Below are positions 42,261 through 51,799 of a stretch of 64,000 nucleotides of DNA, in pieces. Each line of letters starts with the position of its first letter. Position 1 is the stretch's first letter. The DNA is from Edaphobacter modestus (lineage in GTDB: Bacteria; Acidobacteriota; Terriglobia; Terriglobales; Acidobacteriaceae): the NCBI RefSeq assembly GCF_004217555.1, contig NZ_SHKW01000001.1, positions 2,604,001-2,668,000 of the forward strand. Direction: 5' to 3'. The notes under the pieces are model-generated. The model saw only the letters and a program-made list of their open reading frames with translations. It was not told the DNA's origin and did no database searches. The position numbers and the translations under genes were made by a program.

Positions 42261-42965
42261 ATGTACAAAAGAGTCCTCCTAAAGCTCTCAGGAGAAGCAC
42301 TGGCCGCCGGTCGGGGTTTCGGTATCGACGCTGTATTCATCCACAAAGTAGCCGAAGAAATAGCAGCCGCGCACTCTCTCGGATGCCAGGTCGGAATCGT
42401 CGTCGGAGGAGGAAACTTCTTTCGCGGTGTCGCCCAGCAGGCGATCGACATGGATCGCGTAGCCGCCGACCACATGGGAATGCTGTCTACGGTCATCAAC
42501 GCCATTGCCCTTCAGGATGCGATTGAAAAGCGAGGAATCTTCTGTCGCGTCATGAGCGCCATCGAGATGCACCAGGTCTCCGAGCCTTACATCCGCCGCC
42601 GCGCGATTCGCCACTTTGAGAAGGGTCGTATCGTCGTATTTGCCGCCGGAACCGGAAACCCCTACTTCTCCACCGACACCGCCGCTGCCCTGCGTGCCAT
42701 GGAGATCAAGGCAGATATCCTGCTCAAGGCCACCTCGGTCGACGGCATCTACTCTGCCGACCCGAAGAAAGTTCCAGACGCCACCCGGTTTGCGCAGATC
42801 ACCTATAACGACATCCTCCGCCTCAACCTCGGCGTGATGGATACCACCGCCGTATCCTTGTGCCGCGACAACAACATGCCGATGATGGTCTTCAGCATGC
42901 GGGAGCAAGGCAATATCGTCCGCGTCGTGGCGGGCGAAAAGATCGGCTCACTCGTAACCGCCTGA
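42261..42965 (+). CDS. pyrH: UMP kinase
   Basis: Phosphorylates UMP to UDP in pyrimidine biosynthesis. 234 aa. All family motifs are present: [67 protein letters not shown] and [11 protein letters not shown]. It often follows tsf in bacteria, but here five genes separate them. AG-rich sequence precedes the ATG only weakly. Confidence 0.95.
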   Translation: MYKRVLLKLSGEALAAGRGFGIDAVFIHKVAEEIAAAHSLGCQVGIVVGGGNFFRGVAQQAIDMDRVAADHMGMLSTVINAIALQDAIEKRGIFCRVMSAIEMHQVSEPYIRRRAIRHFEKGRIVVFAAGTGNPYFSTDTAAALRAMEIKADILLKATSVDGIYSADPKKVPDATRFAQITYNDILRLNLGVMDTTAVSLCRDNNMPMMVFSMREQGNIVRVVAGEKIGSLVTA

Positions 42966-43032
42966 TCTGCGACCGCTCTTCCCGCATCAAACGCCAGGGA
43001 AAGCGTGTTCACACCAACAGGACATTAGGATC

Positions 43033-44172
43033 TTGGCCTCCACTGCAACGACGCCGCTCGTAAAACCGGCACGCAAGCCTCCGCTGCCTGCTCTCACAGG
43101 CATTCGTACCCTGCTCGCCTTCAACATCGTTCTGTTTCATTTCACGCCGCCCTATCTCGGTCCCATCCGTCCCTTCGTCGAACACGGATTCGTCTTCGTC
43201 AACGTCTTCTTCCTGATCTCAGGCTTCATCCTCTCTTATAACTACTTCGATCGCGGCGCAAACCTGGTCAAGCGGGACTTCTGGATGGCCAGGTTCTCGC
43301 GGCTTTACCCTGTTTATCTGCTTGTCCTGCTGATCTCGATTCCCATGCTTGAGCTCGAATGGCATACCCGTTCCACAGCGGAGTTCTGGCAGGGCCTCGT
43401 GCTCACACCTTTCTTGCTTCAGGGCTGGAGCCCATCGCTTGCGACCTTCTGGAATACAGTCGCATGGACGCTCTCCTGCGAGATGGCTTTTTACGCTCTC
43501 TTCCCATGGCTCATCCGTCTGCCGTGGCCGCGCAAGCCCTCGCGTCTTGTGCTGATCATGTTTGTGCTCTGGATCATCGACCTTGTGCCTGCGTTTTTGT
43601 ATCTGTCGATGAATCCGGATCACCTGGCGACTCCGATCGATCGCTATACCTCGACTACGCTCATTCGGTTTTTGAAGTACACACCGATTCCCTATGCCCC
43701 AACCTTTCTGTCGGGCATTGCGCTGTCGCGCCTTCAGTTGACGACCACCATCACCGAGCGGAAACGGATGGCCATTGCTGCAGCGGCCCTTGTCGTGCTC
43801 GTTTTATTCTTTTGTCTCGTCTCCGACCGGATTCCCTATCTCCTCCTGCACGAGGGTCTGTTACTTCCCGTGTTCGCTACGCTGGTCTTCGGGCTGAGCG
43901 GTCAACACGCGATTTCGAAGATCTTTTCCTGGGGTCCGTTGCTGCTGGTCGGGGAGAGCAGCTACTGCCTCTACCTGCTGCATTTCAATGTTTACCTGCT
44001 CATCCACAATTACCATCTGCCGGAACGTCTGCACGTGGCCGCATTCGATCCCTGGATCTCCTATGCTGCCCTGATCGGTCTGTCGATTTTCATCTATCGG
44101 TTCATCGAAAACCCTGTCCGGAAGGCCATCCTGAACCGGTTTCCTCCGGAATCGCGACGAAGACAAGCTTAA
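43033..44172 (+). CDS. Acyltransferase-3 family membrane protein
   Basis: A 379-aa protein with about ten transmembrane helices of the OafA/NodX type. LPALTGIRTLLAFNIVLFHF carries the catalytic-region histidine, HGFVFVNVFFLISGFILSYNY matches the conserved V-x-x-FF-x-x-SGF motif, and ARFSRLYPVYLL matches the conserved R-x-x-R-x-x-P. Such enzymes O-acetylate surface sugars or lipids. The TTG at 43033 is the likely start, and no ATG follows for many codons. It ends at a bidirectional terminator. Confidence 0.88.
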   Translation: MASTATTPLVKPARKPPLPALTGIRTLLAFNIVLFHFTPPYLGPIRPFVEHGFVFVNVFFLISGFILSYNYFDRGANLVKRDFWMARFSRLYPVYLLVLLISIPMLELEWHTRSTAEFWQGLVLTPFLLQGWSPSLATFWNTVAWTLSCEMAFYALFPWLIRLPWPRKPSRLVLIMFVLWIIDLVPAFLYLSMNPDHLATPIDRYTSTTLIRFLKYTPIPYAPTFLSGIALSRLQLTTTITERKRMAIAAAALVVLVLFFCLVSDRIPYLLLHEGLLLPVFATLVFGLSGQHAISKIFSWGPLLLVGESSYCLYLLHFNVYLLIHNYHLPERLHVAAFDPWISYAALIGLSIFIYRFIENPVRKAILNRFPPESRRRQA

Positions 44173-44179
44173 AAAAGAA

Positions 44180-44206
44180 GGGCCTCGCGAAAGCGAGGCC
44201 CTTTCT
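44180..44206. terminator. Bidirectional terminator
   Basis: GGGCCTCGC (44180-44188), loop GAAA, GCGAGGCCC (44193-44201), with TTTCT on the right and AAAAAAGAA on the left. It serves the plus-strand acyltransferase and the minus-strand propeller gene that ends at 44221. Confidence 0.85.
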
Positions 44207-44220
44207 GCACTCCTGATTCT

Positions 44221-45477
44221 CTATGGACTGACAACCTGAGTGGCATGCGAACCATTCGCAACCGCCACAATGCAGGTAGGAGTTCCTGCAGCTGGAAACG
44301 GAGTGTTCTGTACGTTCTGCAACGATCCGTTGTGAGCATCCAGCTTCAGGCCGGTCGTCGTGTTGTCGAGGTTGTTCGCGCTGTACATATAGACTCCAAG
44401 CGCGGGCTCGATCGAGAGACAGCTGGGTCCGGTTCCCACCGAGGTGGCGCTCGATCCCACGGAGCCTACCGGTGCTCCGGTGGGTTGATCGATCACATAG
44501 GCGCTTACCGTGTTGCTGTTGAAATTCGCGACATACATATATTTGCCGCGCGGGTCGACCGTGACGGCAACTGGAAGCAGACCTGTGGCAAACGGTGAGT
44601 TCTGCATCGGCTGCAGAAGGCCGCCCGAGATCACGAGGTTTCCATAGAGCTGATTGGTTGAGCGATCCGTCACGTAGACAAAGCGTGAGGTCGGATCCGC
44701 AGCGATGGCACTGGGATTGGTTCCTGCTCCATAGCCAACGGCAACTGTCTTTCCGGTGTTGTCGACCGAGATATTCGTCTTACCGATAGGAGTCAGAGCT
44801 CCATTGGTGGTGTTCTGTGAGAAGGCGAGAATCCAGCCAACCGGCGAGCCCGATGCTACCGCGGGCTCGGCGTCGATGATGTAGACGTAAGGGGTGAAAC
44901 TGGTGACGACCACGCCAACCGGGTTATTGCCCAACGGCTGAACCGTGGGGGTTCCCAGAGAAAAATCAGAGTTGACCGGGAAGATGTTCACCCCGCCGGG
45001 ACCGGGGTTTGAAGCCGAGTATCCCTGCTGGTAGGTGAAGGTGACATAGAGAAACTTACCCGCCGGGTCCATGACCATGGACGTGGGATTGGCTCCCGTG
45101 GGATAGGTGTTCTTCGAAGTCAGCTGGCCGTTGTCGTCATCGACCGCGAACTCCTGAATCGTTGAGTCACCCTGGTTCAGAGCATAGATGAACAGACCGT
45201 TCGGCGACGCAATGATCTTTACGGGGTTATTGCCGGCCGCGACCGGCGAACCCGGTACGGGAACCAGCGCACCGGATTGATAATCCACCGCATACTCGTT
45301 GATTCCGGCCCCTGCGGCGGTCGCATAGACATAGGCAACCGTGTAGTCACGCGTGCAGGCAGTCAAACCGAACGCGCCGGTCAACAATAGCGCCGAAGCG
45401 ATCCGGGAAATCGCCGAGGCCTTTCCGGCAGCCTTGTCCGTTAGCGTCGACTCAAAGATCTTTCCTGTCAAACTCAT
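44221..45477 (-). CDS. Beta-propeller (lactonase-like) lipoprotein 1
   Basis: A 418-aa protein with an N-terminal signal and lipobox LTAC (near residue 41), so it is probably a lipoprotein. The rest is seven-bladed propeller sequence: repeated units of the form NPxxIAxDPxxxFVYVTxxxxNxxxxF (for example GTNPSAIAADPTSRFVYVTD, LPVAVTVDPRGKYMYVANF) typical of 6-phosphogluconolactonase/YVTN-type propellers. No enzymatic residues can be assigned. First of three tandem paralogues by coordinate and last in transcription. GGAAGAGG precedes the ATG. Confidence 0.85.
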   Translation of the reverse strand: MSLTGKIFESTLTDKAAGKASAISRIASALLLTGAFGLTACTRDYTVAYVYATAAGAGINEYAVDYQSGALVPVPGSPVAAGNNPVKIIASPNGLFIYALNQGDSTIQEFAVDDDNGQLTSKNTYPTGANPTSMVMDPAGKFLYVTFTYQQGYSASNPGPGGVNIFPVNSDFSLGTPTVQPLGNNPVGVVVTSFTPYVYIIDAEPAVASGSPVGWILAFSQNTTNGALTPIGKTNISVDNTGKTVAVGYGAGTNPSAIAADPTSRFVYVTDRSTNQLYGNLVISGGLLQPMQNSPFATGLLPVAVTVDPRGKYMYVANFNSNTVSAYVIDQPTGAPVGSVGSSATSVGTGPSCLSIEPALGVYMYSANNLDNTTTGLKLDAHNGSLQNVQNTPFPAAGTPTCIVAVANGSHATQVVSP

Positions 45478-45545
45478 CCTCTTCCTTCATCCGGCGGATC
45501 GCACCGCCTTGCAACATTCTATCCATCTTCACACCTCAACCGGAA

Positions 45546-46769
45546 TCAGCGTCCCGGTACGGCGGGCACTGCCACGAGGCAGCTAGGTAAAGCATTGGCT
45601 CCAAATGGAGTCTTCTGAACCTGTATCAGTTGCCCGGTGGCGGGGTCCATCTGGGTTCCCGAAATATTGCTGCTCAAAGAGTTGGAGGCATAAAGATAAA
45701 TGGCATGGGTGGGATCGCCTGTGCTGGGGGCTCCAATCATGCTGAGGCAGGTCGGCCCCGTTCCTACCTGCACGCTGGGTGAGACCGTCGAAGGAGTCGG
45801 CGCTCCATTCGAGCCTAAAGTGAATCCATCGATCGCGCCGGCGCCTGTGCTTGCGACGTAGAGGAACTTCCCGCTCATATCGATCGTCAGGCCGGAGGGG
45901 GCCAAATCCGTAGCAACCGTAGCGATGAGGCTGGGGATACCGGTCGGCGCAATGGAATAGGCCATCACGTCATTCAAGGCAAGATCGGTAATGTAAAGAT
46001 GCCCTCCCGAGCTGTCGACGAGAATGCCCGCAGGAGTTCCTCCCGATTGGAATCCTGTCGATACGACATTGCCGGAATTGATCGTCACTCCGGGAAGTGG
46101 AGTAAGACTTCCGTCATTCGGATTCTGGGTGAATCCAAAGAGATTCGCCGAGGTCTCACCATCCTGCGCGATCACGTAGACAAAATGGCCTGGGCTGGTG
46201 GCCGAGATCTTGACCGGACTGCGGCCCAGGTTGAAGGTCGATGGAGCGTTCAGCGTGCCATCCGCATTAATGGGAAAGATGGTCACACCGCCAGGTCCCG
46301 GATTCGCGGGCGTGTACAACTGCTGCTGCGTGCCATCGGGCAGAATCGTGTTCTGGTAGGTGAAGGTCACGTACAGAAACTTGCCCGCCGGATCGATCGA
46401 GGCGTCGGTCGCAAAGCTTCCGGTAATGTTATAGGTCTTCTGCGGGTAGACCTTACCGTCGGTACCGATAAGAAAATGGACCACGCTCGAGTCGTCACGA
46501 TGTACGACATAAATGCTCAAGTGATCCGGCGAAGCCACAACCGTGACAGGATTCTTGCCACCGGTAGGCAAGGGAGAGTTAGCTAGCTGGACAAGATAGC
46601 CCTGCTGATAGTCAACTTTGTAGCCGTTGAGCAGTCCGGCGGTTCCCTGCGCCGTTGTGGCGTAGATGTAGCCGACCGTATAGTCGCGACCGCACGCCGT
46701 CAGTCCAAGCCCCACCGCCACGGACAAAATCGAGGCTATCGCTCCACGGCCAATCTTCTTCAACCTCAT
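45546..46769 (-). CDS. Beta-propeller (lactonase-like) lipoprotein 2
   Basis: A 407-aa paralogue of its neighbour, sharing the segment CGRDYTVGYIYAT after the lipobox (LTAC at residues 23-26), the phrase NPGPGGV-x-IFP in the third blade, and VGTGPTCLSM near the end. The predicted fold is a seven-bladed propeller on the cell surface or in the periplasm. AAGGGAAGCGC precedes the ATG. The gap to the next paralogue is 68 bases, so they may be co-transcribed. Confidence 0.85.
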   Translation of the reverse strand: MRLKKIGRGAIASILSVAVGLGLTACGRDYTVGYIYATTAQGTAGLLNGYKVDYQQGYLVQLANSPLPTGGKNPVTVVASPDHLSIYVVHRDDSSVVHFLIGTDGKVYPQKTYNITGSFATDASIDPAGKFLYVTFTYQNTILPDGTQQQLYTPANPGPGGVTIFPINADGTLNAPSTFNLGRSPVKISATSPGHFVYVIAQDGETSANLFGFTQNPNDGSLTPLPGVTINSGNVVSTGFQSGGTPAGILVDSSGGHLYITDLALNDVMAYSIAPTGIPSLIATVATDLAPSGLTIDMSGKFLYVASTGAGAIDGFTLGSNGAPTPSTVSPSVQVGTGPTCLSMIGAPSTGDPTHAIYLYASNSLSSNISGTQMDPATGQLIQVQKTPFGANALPSCLVAVPAVPGR

Positions 46770-46824
46770 GCGCTTCCCTTACTCCAAATGCCGATCCGGT
46801 TGTCAATAAAGAAACCGGTCTTCT

Positions 46825-46860
46825 CATCTACTCCCTCTCAAACTTGAGAGGGAGTAGATG
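46825..46860. terminator. Perfect 17-bp inverted repeat with 2-base loop
   Basis: The arm at 46825-46841 is the exact reverse complement of 46844-46860 (core CTACTCCCTCTCAA). It lies between propeller genes 3 and 2, 30 bases after the stop of gene 3. No strong T-run follows on either strand, so it may terminate weakly or protect the upstream mRNA. Confidence 0.55.
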
Positions 46861-46889
46861 GGGTCTTGTTTGCCGCCAGCCTGTGCCGG

Positions 46890-48158
46890 CTAGTTAACGT
46901 TCGGACTAAGCGCCATACACGTTGGCTGGCCGATCGTCGGGAATGTAGAGTTTCTCGGCAACGCGCTTAGCTCGCCCGAGTTGGAATCGAGTCGCTTACC
47001 GGTAATCGTTCCATCGATGTTGTTTGAGGTGTACGCCCACTGATTTGTCGGGTCTTCGACCATGCAAACAGGGCCTGCACCCACGGGGTATGGGTTACCC
47101 GCGGCGGGGCTCCCGCCGGTTCCGAGGAACTGCAGCTTTCCGGTGGTCGGGTCGATCGTGAAGGCCGAGATCGAGCTGGCATTGTTATTCGGATTGAGCG
47201 AGGAGCGGTTCAGAACGTACAGCGTCTTACCCTTGTTGTCGACCATCGAGTAGCTCGGATTCGAGGTCAATGGCAGGTTGGCGACAGGTCCACCGGTAAG
47301 AACATTGAGCGAGCACGCCGAGGAACCGGTCCCAACCGTATAGGGAATAACCTGTCCGCCGGTGCTGTCCGATGTCGGCGCCGCATCGGTGAGATAGACA
47401 TAGTTGCCGCTCGTGCTGATCGAGGTCAGGTTTCCAGCACCCGTGTTGATGGTGGAATTTGCAACCAGCGTTAGCTGGCCACCGGCACCCACACCGTAGG
47501 GGTACACCGTCTGATCGCCGGTGTCGATGGTGAAGACACAGCTTCCGGAGACACGCATCATGGTCGGGGCCGGGCCTACCGGGAAGAAGGTCAGCTGCGT
47601 CTGATTGCTGTCTTTGATCTGCTGGTTCGGTACCAGTTGCAGGCGTCCTGTGTTCGGATCGATCGCGAAGACGGTAATGTCGCCGAGGCCATTTGGATTC
47701 GGATACTCCGGAGTGTCCGGATAAAGCGTATCGAGCACATAAAGAAAGTTTCCAGTGCTGTCAGTTGTTGCCCACATGGGAGTACTTCCACGGCTCGTAT
47801 AGGTCTGTTGGAAGGTCAGAACACCGTCTCCGCCGACACTGAAGAGCGCGATGCCGCCGGGGGTCGCGGCAGTCGTGCCCGAAGCTGGAACGCCTTTATT
47901 GATCACGTAGACGTATCGTCCGCCCGGCTTCACGGCAATGGAGATAGGATTGGTGCCATTGGAACTGAAGGGCGAGCCAACCACCTGCGTGAGATTGCCT
48001 GAGAAGTTATCGACCTTGAATCCTGCGATCTGGTTATACTGCGTGCCAAGCACCCAGATAAAGGCGACCGTGCCTCCCCCGCACGCCGTCATGCCCAGAC
48101 CCATTGCAACGGACACTACCAAGGCCATTGAAACCCGGCCAATCCTGCTCAACCTCAT
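46890..48158 (-). CDS. Beta-propeller (lactonase-like) lipoprotein 3
   Basis: A 422-aa third paralogue. It has a signal and lipobox (VAMGLGMTACGGG), then propeller blades with repeated GRYVYVINKG, GNFLYVLDTL, GNYVYLTDA and GKTLYVLNRS strands. C-terminal VGAGPVCMVEDPTN parallels VGTGPTCLSM of gene 2. The N-terminus MRLSRIGRVSMALVVSVAMG is very similar to MRLKKIGRGAIASILSVAVG of gene 2, showing recent duplication. It is the first transcribed of the three. Confidence 0.85.
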   Translation of the reverse strand: MRLSRIGRVSMALVVSVAMGLGMTACGGGTVAFIWVLGTQYNQIAGFKVDNFSGNLTQVVGSPFSSNGTNPISIAVKPGGRYVYVINKGVPASGTTAATPGGIALFSVGGDGVLTFQQTYTSRGSTPMWATTDSTGNFLYVLDTLYPDTPEYPNPNGLGDITVFAIDPNTGRLQLVPNQQIKDSNQTQLTFFPVGPAPTMMRVSGSCVFTIDTGDQTVYPYGVGAGGQLTLVANSTINTGAGNLTSISTSGNYVYLTDAAPTSDSTGGQVIPYTVGTGSSACSLNVLTGGPVANLPLTSNPSYSMVDNKGKTLYVLNRSSLNPNNNASSISAFTIDPTTGKLQFLGTGGSPAAGNPYPVGAGPVCMVEDPTNQWAYTSNNIDGTITGKRLDSNSGELSALPRNSTFPTIGQPTCMALSPNVN

Positions 48159-48291
48159 GCGTTTCCTTAATCCTCGCCGGCATCGAGTTCTTTGACGCCG
48201 CCTGTTGCGAGCAATTCTTTAGGGATAAATTCCTTTCGCCATTGTAGAAGGTGAAAAGAGTTTGTGCCACCTTCGCGGCACGGAATCCGTT

Positions 48292-48322
48292 CATGCCGGG
48301 AGCCCGCGGGCCTCCCGGCATG
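48292..48322 (-). terminator. Hairpin after the M13 peptidase gene
   Basis: CATGCCGGGAG (48292-48302) and CTCCCGGCATG (48312-48322) form an 11-bp perfect stem with a 9-base GC-rich loop, 14 bases after the peptidase stop. No T-run is obvious, so termination is probable but may be rho-assisted. Confidence 0.6.
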
Positions 48323-48335
48323 GAGCCGAGGCGGT

Positions 48336-50396
48336 TTACCAGACGCGGCAGGCGTTCGCCGGCATCATGGGTTGGCCCACCTTGCATCCGAAGGCTTTTC
48401 CGAATTCATCGAAGTTCTGCACGGCTCCGTTCGCACGCCAGCGACCGGAGGAGTGCGGATCGGTCTTCGCTCGAAGCCGAGCAGCCTGCTCGGTGACGTT
48501 CTCGCACCATACCTGCCCGAAGCCCAGGAAGAAGCGCTGGGCGGGCGTGTAGTCATCTACCTTCGCGGTCGTCGAGGCATTCTGCTCCGCCAGCGTATTC
48601 ATCAGCGCCTGATAGGCGATGCGCAGGCCTCCATTGTCGGCCGTATTCTCACCGAGTGTCAGCTTGCCGTTCAGGTTCTGGCCAGGCGCCACCTCAAAGC
48701 CGCTATACTCTTTCACTTCGCAATCCGTGCGTTCGGTGAACTTCTTCCGGTCCTCGTCGGTCCACCAGCTGCGAACGTTGCCTTGCGGATCATACTGACT
48801 TCCCTGGTCGTCGAAGCCGTGGGTCATCTCGTGCCCGATGACGACGCCGATGCCACCGAAGTTGACCGCCGGATCGACCTTGAAATCGTAGAACGGAGGC
48901 TGCAGAATTCCCGCCGGAAAGTTAATGTCGTTCATCGCCGGGTTGTAGTAGGCGTTGACCGTTGGCGGAGTCATGGTCCATTCTTTCTCGTCGACGGGCC
49001 TCCCGATTTTGGCCAGATCGCGCCTGTCGTTGAAGGCAGCAACCTGCTGCGAATTCCCCACCGGGTTATTCCGCTCGATCTTTACCGTGGAGTAGTCCCG
49101 CCAGTTGTCCGGGTAGCCTACCTTGTCGCGGAAGGCATCGAGCTTCTTTTTTGCCTCTACCTTCGTGGCATCGCTCATCCAGTCCAGGTGCTGGATGTCC
49201 TGATCGAGGGAGACCTCAAGCGCTTTGACGAGCTTCTCCATGCTGTTTTTGGCGGCGGGCGGAAAATTCTTCGCCACCCAATCCTGCCCGACCGCCTCGC
49301 CGAGTGCGCGATCTGTCGACTGAGTGCATCGCTTCCAGCGCGGAGCGAGCTCCTTCTGTCCCGCCAGGGTCGCTGCATAGAACTGGAAGTTTTCCTGAAC
49401 GAAGGCGTCGCTTAGATTGCCGGCGAAACGGTGGATGGTATGCCAGCGCAGATAACTCTTCAGCGCTTCCATCTCGACCGAATCGATCTGCTTATTCATT
49501 GCCTTGAAGAAATCCGGCGCCACCACGTTTACGGTCGTAAGCCCGCCCTGCTTCTTTGCATTGAAGTAGACCTTCCAGTCGAAGTCCGGCGTGAGCGACT
49601 GAAGTTCGGCAATGGTCATCACGTGATACACGTTGGCCGGATTGCGACGGTCGACACGGGACATCGAGCCTTCGGCGAGCGCTGTCTCGATATCGAGAAC
49701 GTGCTGGGCTTCCCTGGCCGCCTGCTCGGGGCTATCGCCGACGAGAGTGAACATCTTCGTCACGTGCTCCACATACTGAGAGCGAATCTTTTTGGAGCGG
49801 TCGTCCTGGTTCAGGTAGTAGTCGCGGTCAGGCAGACCGAGACCGGCCTGATCGACCTCGCCGATCTGCCGGCTCGAATCCTTCTGGTCCTGATCGGAGC
49901 CGAAGTTGAAGATGTAGCCGATGGCGAACTTATCTTCGGTCTCACCCATCAGCGTCGCGAGTTTCTTCTTGTCATTCCAGCCGGCGATCGACTTGAGAAT
50001 CGGCTCGATGGGCTTGGCACCAAGGTTGTTTGCCAGATCGGAGTTCATGCAGGCGGCATAGAAGTCGCCGTACTTTTTCTGCAGCGGTGTCTTCGGCGCA
50101 TCGGCAGCGGACTTGAGGTCGGTGTAGAGGAGATAGTTGTTGTACTCCGCAAGCTCATTGAACCGGCCCCAGCGAGTCTGGTCACCGGGGATAGGATTGT
50201 TCTTTCTCCAGTTTCCACAGGCGTATTGATAGAAGTCGACGCATGGGTCGACCGTAGTGTCGATGGCCGAGAGATCGAAGATCACGGGTTTCTTCGGCGC
50301 GGACTTCGGCCCGGAGACATCTTCTGCGGACACCGGTGGCAGACGCACTGCAAGCATCAGGGCGAAAAGGGCAAACTTCCACGGCGTAAGGTTCAT
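48336..50396 (-). CDS. Secreted M13-family (neprilysin-like) metallopeptidase
   Basis: A 686-aa exported zinc endopeptidase. It has signal peptide MNLTPWKFALFALMLAVRLPPVSA and the catalytic motif HEMTH (His522, Glu523, His526), followed by the third ligand Glu583 in GENTADNGG with Asp587. NAYYNPAMNDINFPAGILQPPF is the conserved substrate-binding segment and the end CRVW is the family C-terminus. ATG 50396 is chosen because AGGAG lies 6 bases upstream; the frame also allows 50417. Typical length for PepO/M13. Confidence 0.93.
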   Translation of the reverse strand: MNLTPWKFALFALMLAVRLPPVSAEDVSGPKSAPKKPVIFDLSAIDTTVDPCVDFYQYACGNWRKNNPIPGDQTRWGRFNELAEYNNYLLYTDLKSAADAPKTPLQKKYGDFYAACMNSDLANNLGAKPIEPILKSIAGWNDKKKLATLMGETEDKFAIGYIFNFGSDQDQKDSSRQIGEVDQAGLGLPDRDYYLNQDDRSKKIRSQYVEHVTKMFTLVGDSPEQAAREAQHVLDIETALAEGSMSRVDRRNPANVYHVMTIAELQSLTPDFDWKVYFNAKKQGGLTTVNVVAPDFFKAMNKQIDSVEMEALKSYLRWHTIHRFAGNLSDAFVQENFQFYAATLAGQKELAPRWKRCTQSTDRALGEAVGQDWVAKNFPPAAKNSMEKLVKALEVSLDQDIQHLDWMSDATKVEAKKKLDAFRDKVGYPDNWRDYSTVKIERNNPVGNSQQVAAFNDRRDLAKIGRPVDEKEWTMTPPTVNAYYNPAMNDINFPAGILQPPFYDFKVDPAVNFGGIGVVIGHEMTHGFDDQGSQYDPQGNVRSWWTDEDRKKFTERTDCEVKEYSGFEVAPGQNLNGKLTLGENTADNGGLRIAYQALMNTLAEQNASTTAKVDDYTPAQRFFLGFGQVWCENVTEQAARLRAKTDPHSSGRWRANGAVQNFDEFGKAFGCKVGQPMMPANACRVW

Positions 50397-50545
50397 GACT
50401 CTCCTAAAAAGACACAAGGGCTTCTATCGGTCTCTCCACACTACTCCCGCACCCGGGCAAAGAAAAGATGTCCGTTACCTTGCGTCTTCCTGCCGGGATG
50501 AATCGAGCAGGGCGGATTGCGAGATGGGAATGGCCAACGGGAGAG

Positions 50546-51631
50546 CTAAAAGATCTTCAGGTGGATAGTCAGATATTTCTTGGGGTTCTGACGGACAGCG
50601 GTTACCAGGTCGGAGCTGTTGATCAGCAGATTGTTCAAGTTCGTGTGCAGGGTATCTTCCGTCGCCAGTTTGCCCAGAGTTCCATGGCCCTGGTTCACTC
50701 CAGTCACCAGGTGATTGACCTGCGTGAAGGTATCGTCGAGCTGCTTGCGGAACTGCGGATCTTTCAGCAGCAGGCCCATCCCGCCTTTGCCGGCATCGGC
50801 GTCGGCCATCAGGGAGTTGGCATGCTTCAGGGTGGAGTTCAGATTGTCGTAGAGCTCGGGGTCTTTGAGCAGCTTGCCGGCCGTCCCCTTGCCGCTGTCC
50901 AGCTCGGTAGCAATATTGTCCAGCTTCGCCGTGGTGTCGCTCAGACGGTTGTAGAGGGATTCGTCACTCACCAGCTTGCCGATGGTCCCCTTGCCCTGGT
51001 TCAGATTGATCGTCAGTTTGTGCAACTCATCGACGGTTCCATTGAGCTTGTTGTACAGATCCGGACTGTTGATGAGCTGTCCGATGGACCCCTTCCCCGA
51101 CTGGAGGTTATCGACGATGGTGTTCATCTTTGCGAGGATCACGTTCAGGCTCTCGATGGTTCCCTGGCTGGCCTTGACCACGTCGGTCAGGCTCGGGGTC
51201 TCCAGGGTCTTCAGCTCATCTCCGTCTTGCAAGGGAGGACCCACGGCAAACTGGCTATTGATATCAACGACGGTGTCGCCCAACACGCCGATGGTTGTCA
51301 AAGAGGCCTTCGAGTCCTTTTTCAACTCGTCGGCGAACTTATCGTTCAACTTCATCACGACCCTGACCGGAGTCAGTTTCCGTTCCGGAGTTGCCACCAC
51401 GGTTACTGTCTTGACCGTGCCGATGGTCACGCCTTGCAGGTTTACGGCGGCACCTGGCTTCAATCCAGCGGAGTTCTCAAAGTACGTCGTAACGGTCAGC
51501 TTATGCGACAGAATTCCCAGGCCGGCGGAGCTGGTCATCAGAAACAGCAGAGCCACCAGAACCACCGACGCCACCAGAACGATGAGGCCTACCTTCAATT
51601 GTGACCATCTCACCTCCTGCTGACTCGGCAT
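50546..51631 (-). CDS. MlaD/MCE-domain protein with helical repeats
   Basis: A 361-aa protein with one N-terminal transmembrane helix (residues 13-35), then an MCE domain (about 42-125: LTVTTYFENSAGLKPGAAVNLQG...DTVVDIN) as in the lipid-binding MlaD subunit. The C-terminal part contains five repeats of about 35 residues with the pattern GKG-x2-G-x-L-x2-D-x2-LY-x2-L, probably forming a long helical tunnel or needle. Partners MlaE and MlaF are not adjacent. It likely moves phospholipids between membranes. Confidence 0.88.
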   Translation of the reverse strand: MPSQQEVRWSQLKVGLIVLVASVVLVALLFLMTSSAGLGILSHKLTVTTYFENSAGLKPGAAVNLQGVTIGTVKTVTVVATPERKLTPVRVVMKLNDKFADELKKDSKASLTTIGVLGDTVVDINSQFAVGPPLQDGDELKTLETPSLTDVVKASQGTIESLNVILAKMNTIVDNLQSGKGSIGQLINSPDLYNKLNGTVDELHKLTINLNQGKGTIGKLVSDESLYNRLSDTTAKLDNIATELDSGKGTAGKLLKDPELYDNLNSTLKHANSLMADADAGKGGMGLLLKDPQFRKQLDDTFTQVNHLVTGVNQGHGTLGKLATEDTLHTNLNNLLINSSDLVTAVRQNPKKYLTIHLKIF

Positions 51632-51799
51632 AGCTCTCCTTGAAAATCAGGTCTTTCCGAATCCGCGTGATCGACCGGAATCACGTCGTACCTGCAACAC
51701 AGATAACTGATAGTTCAGAGGATACATCACCTCATATCTAAAGCATGGATGCGGAGTTCGGAGGCATGGATGCAGGAGTTCGTCCATCTGGCCCAAATC

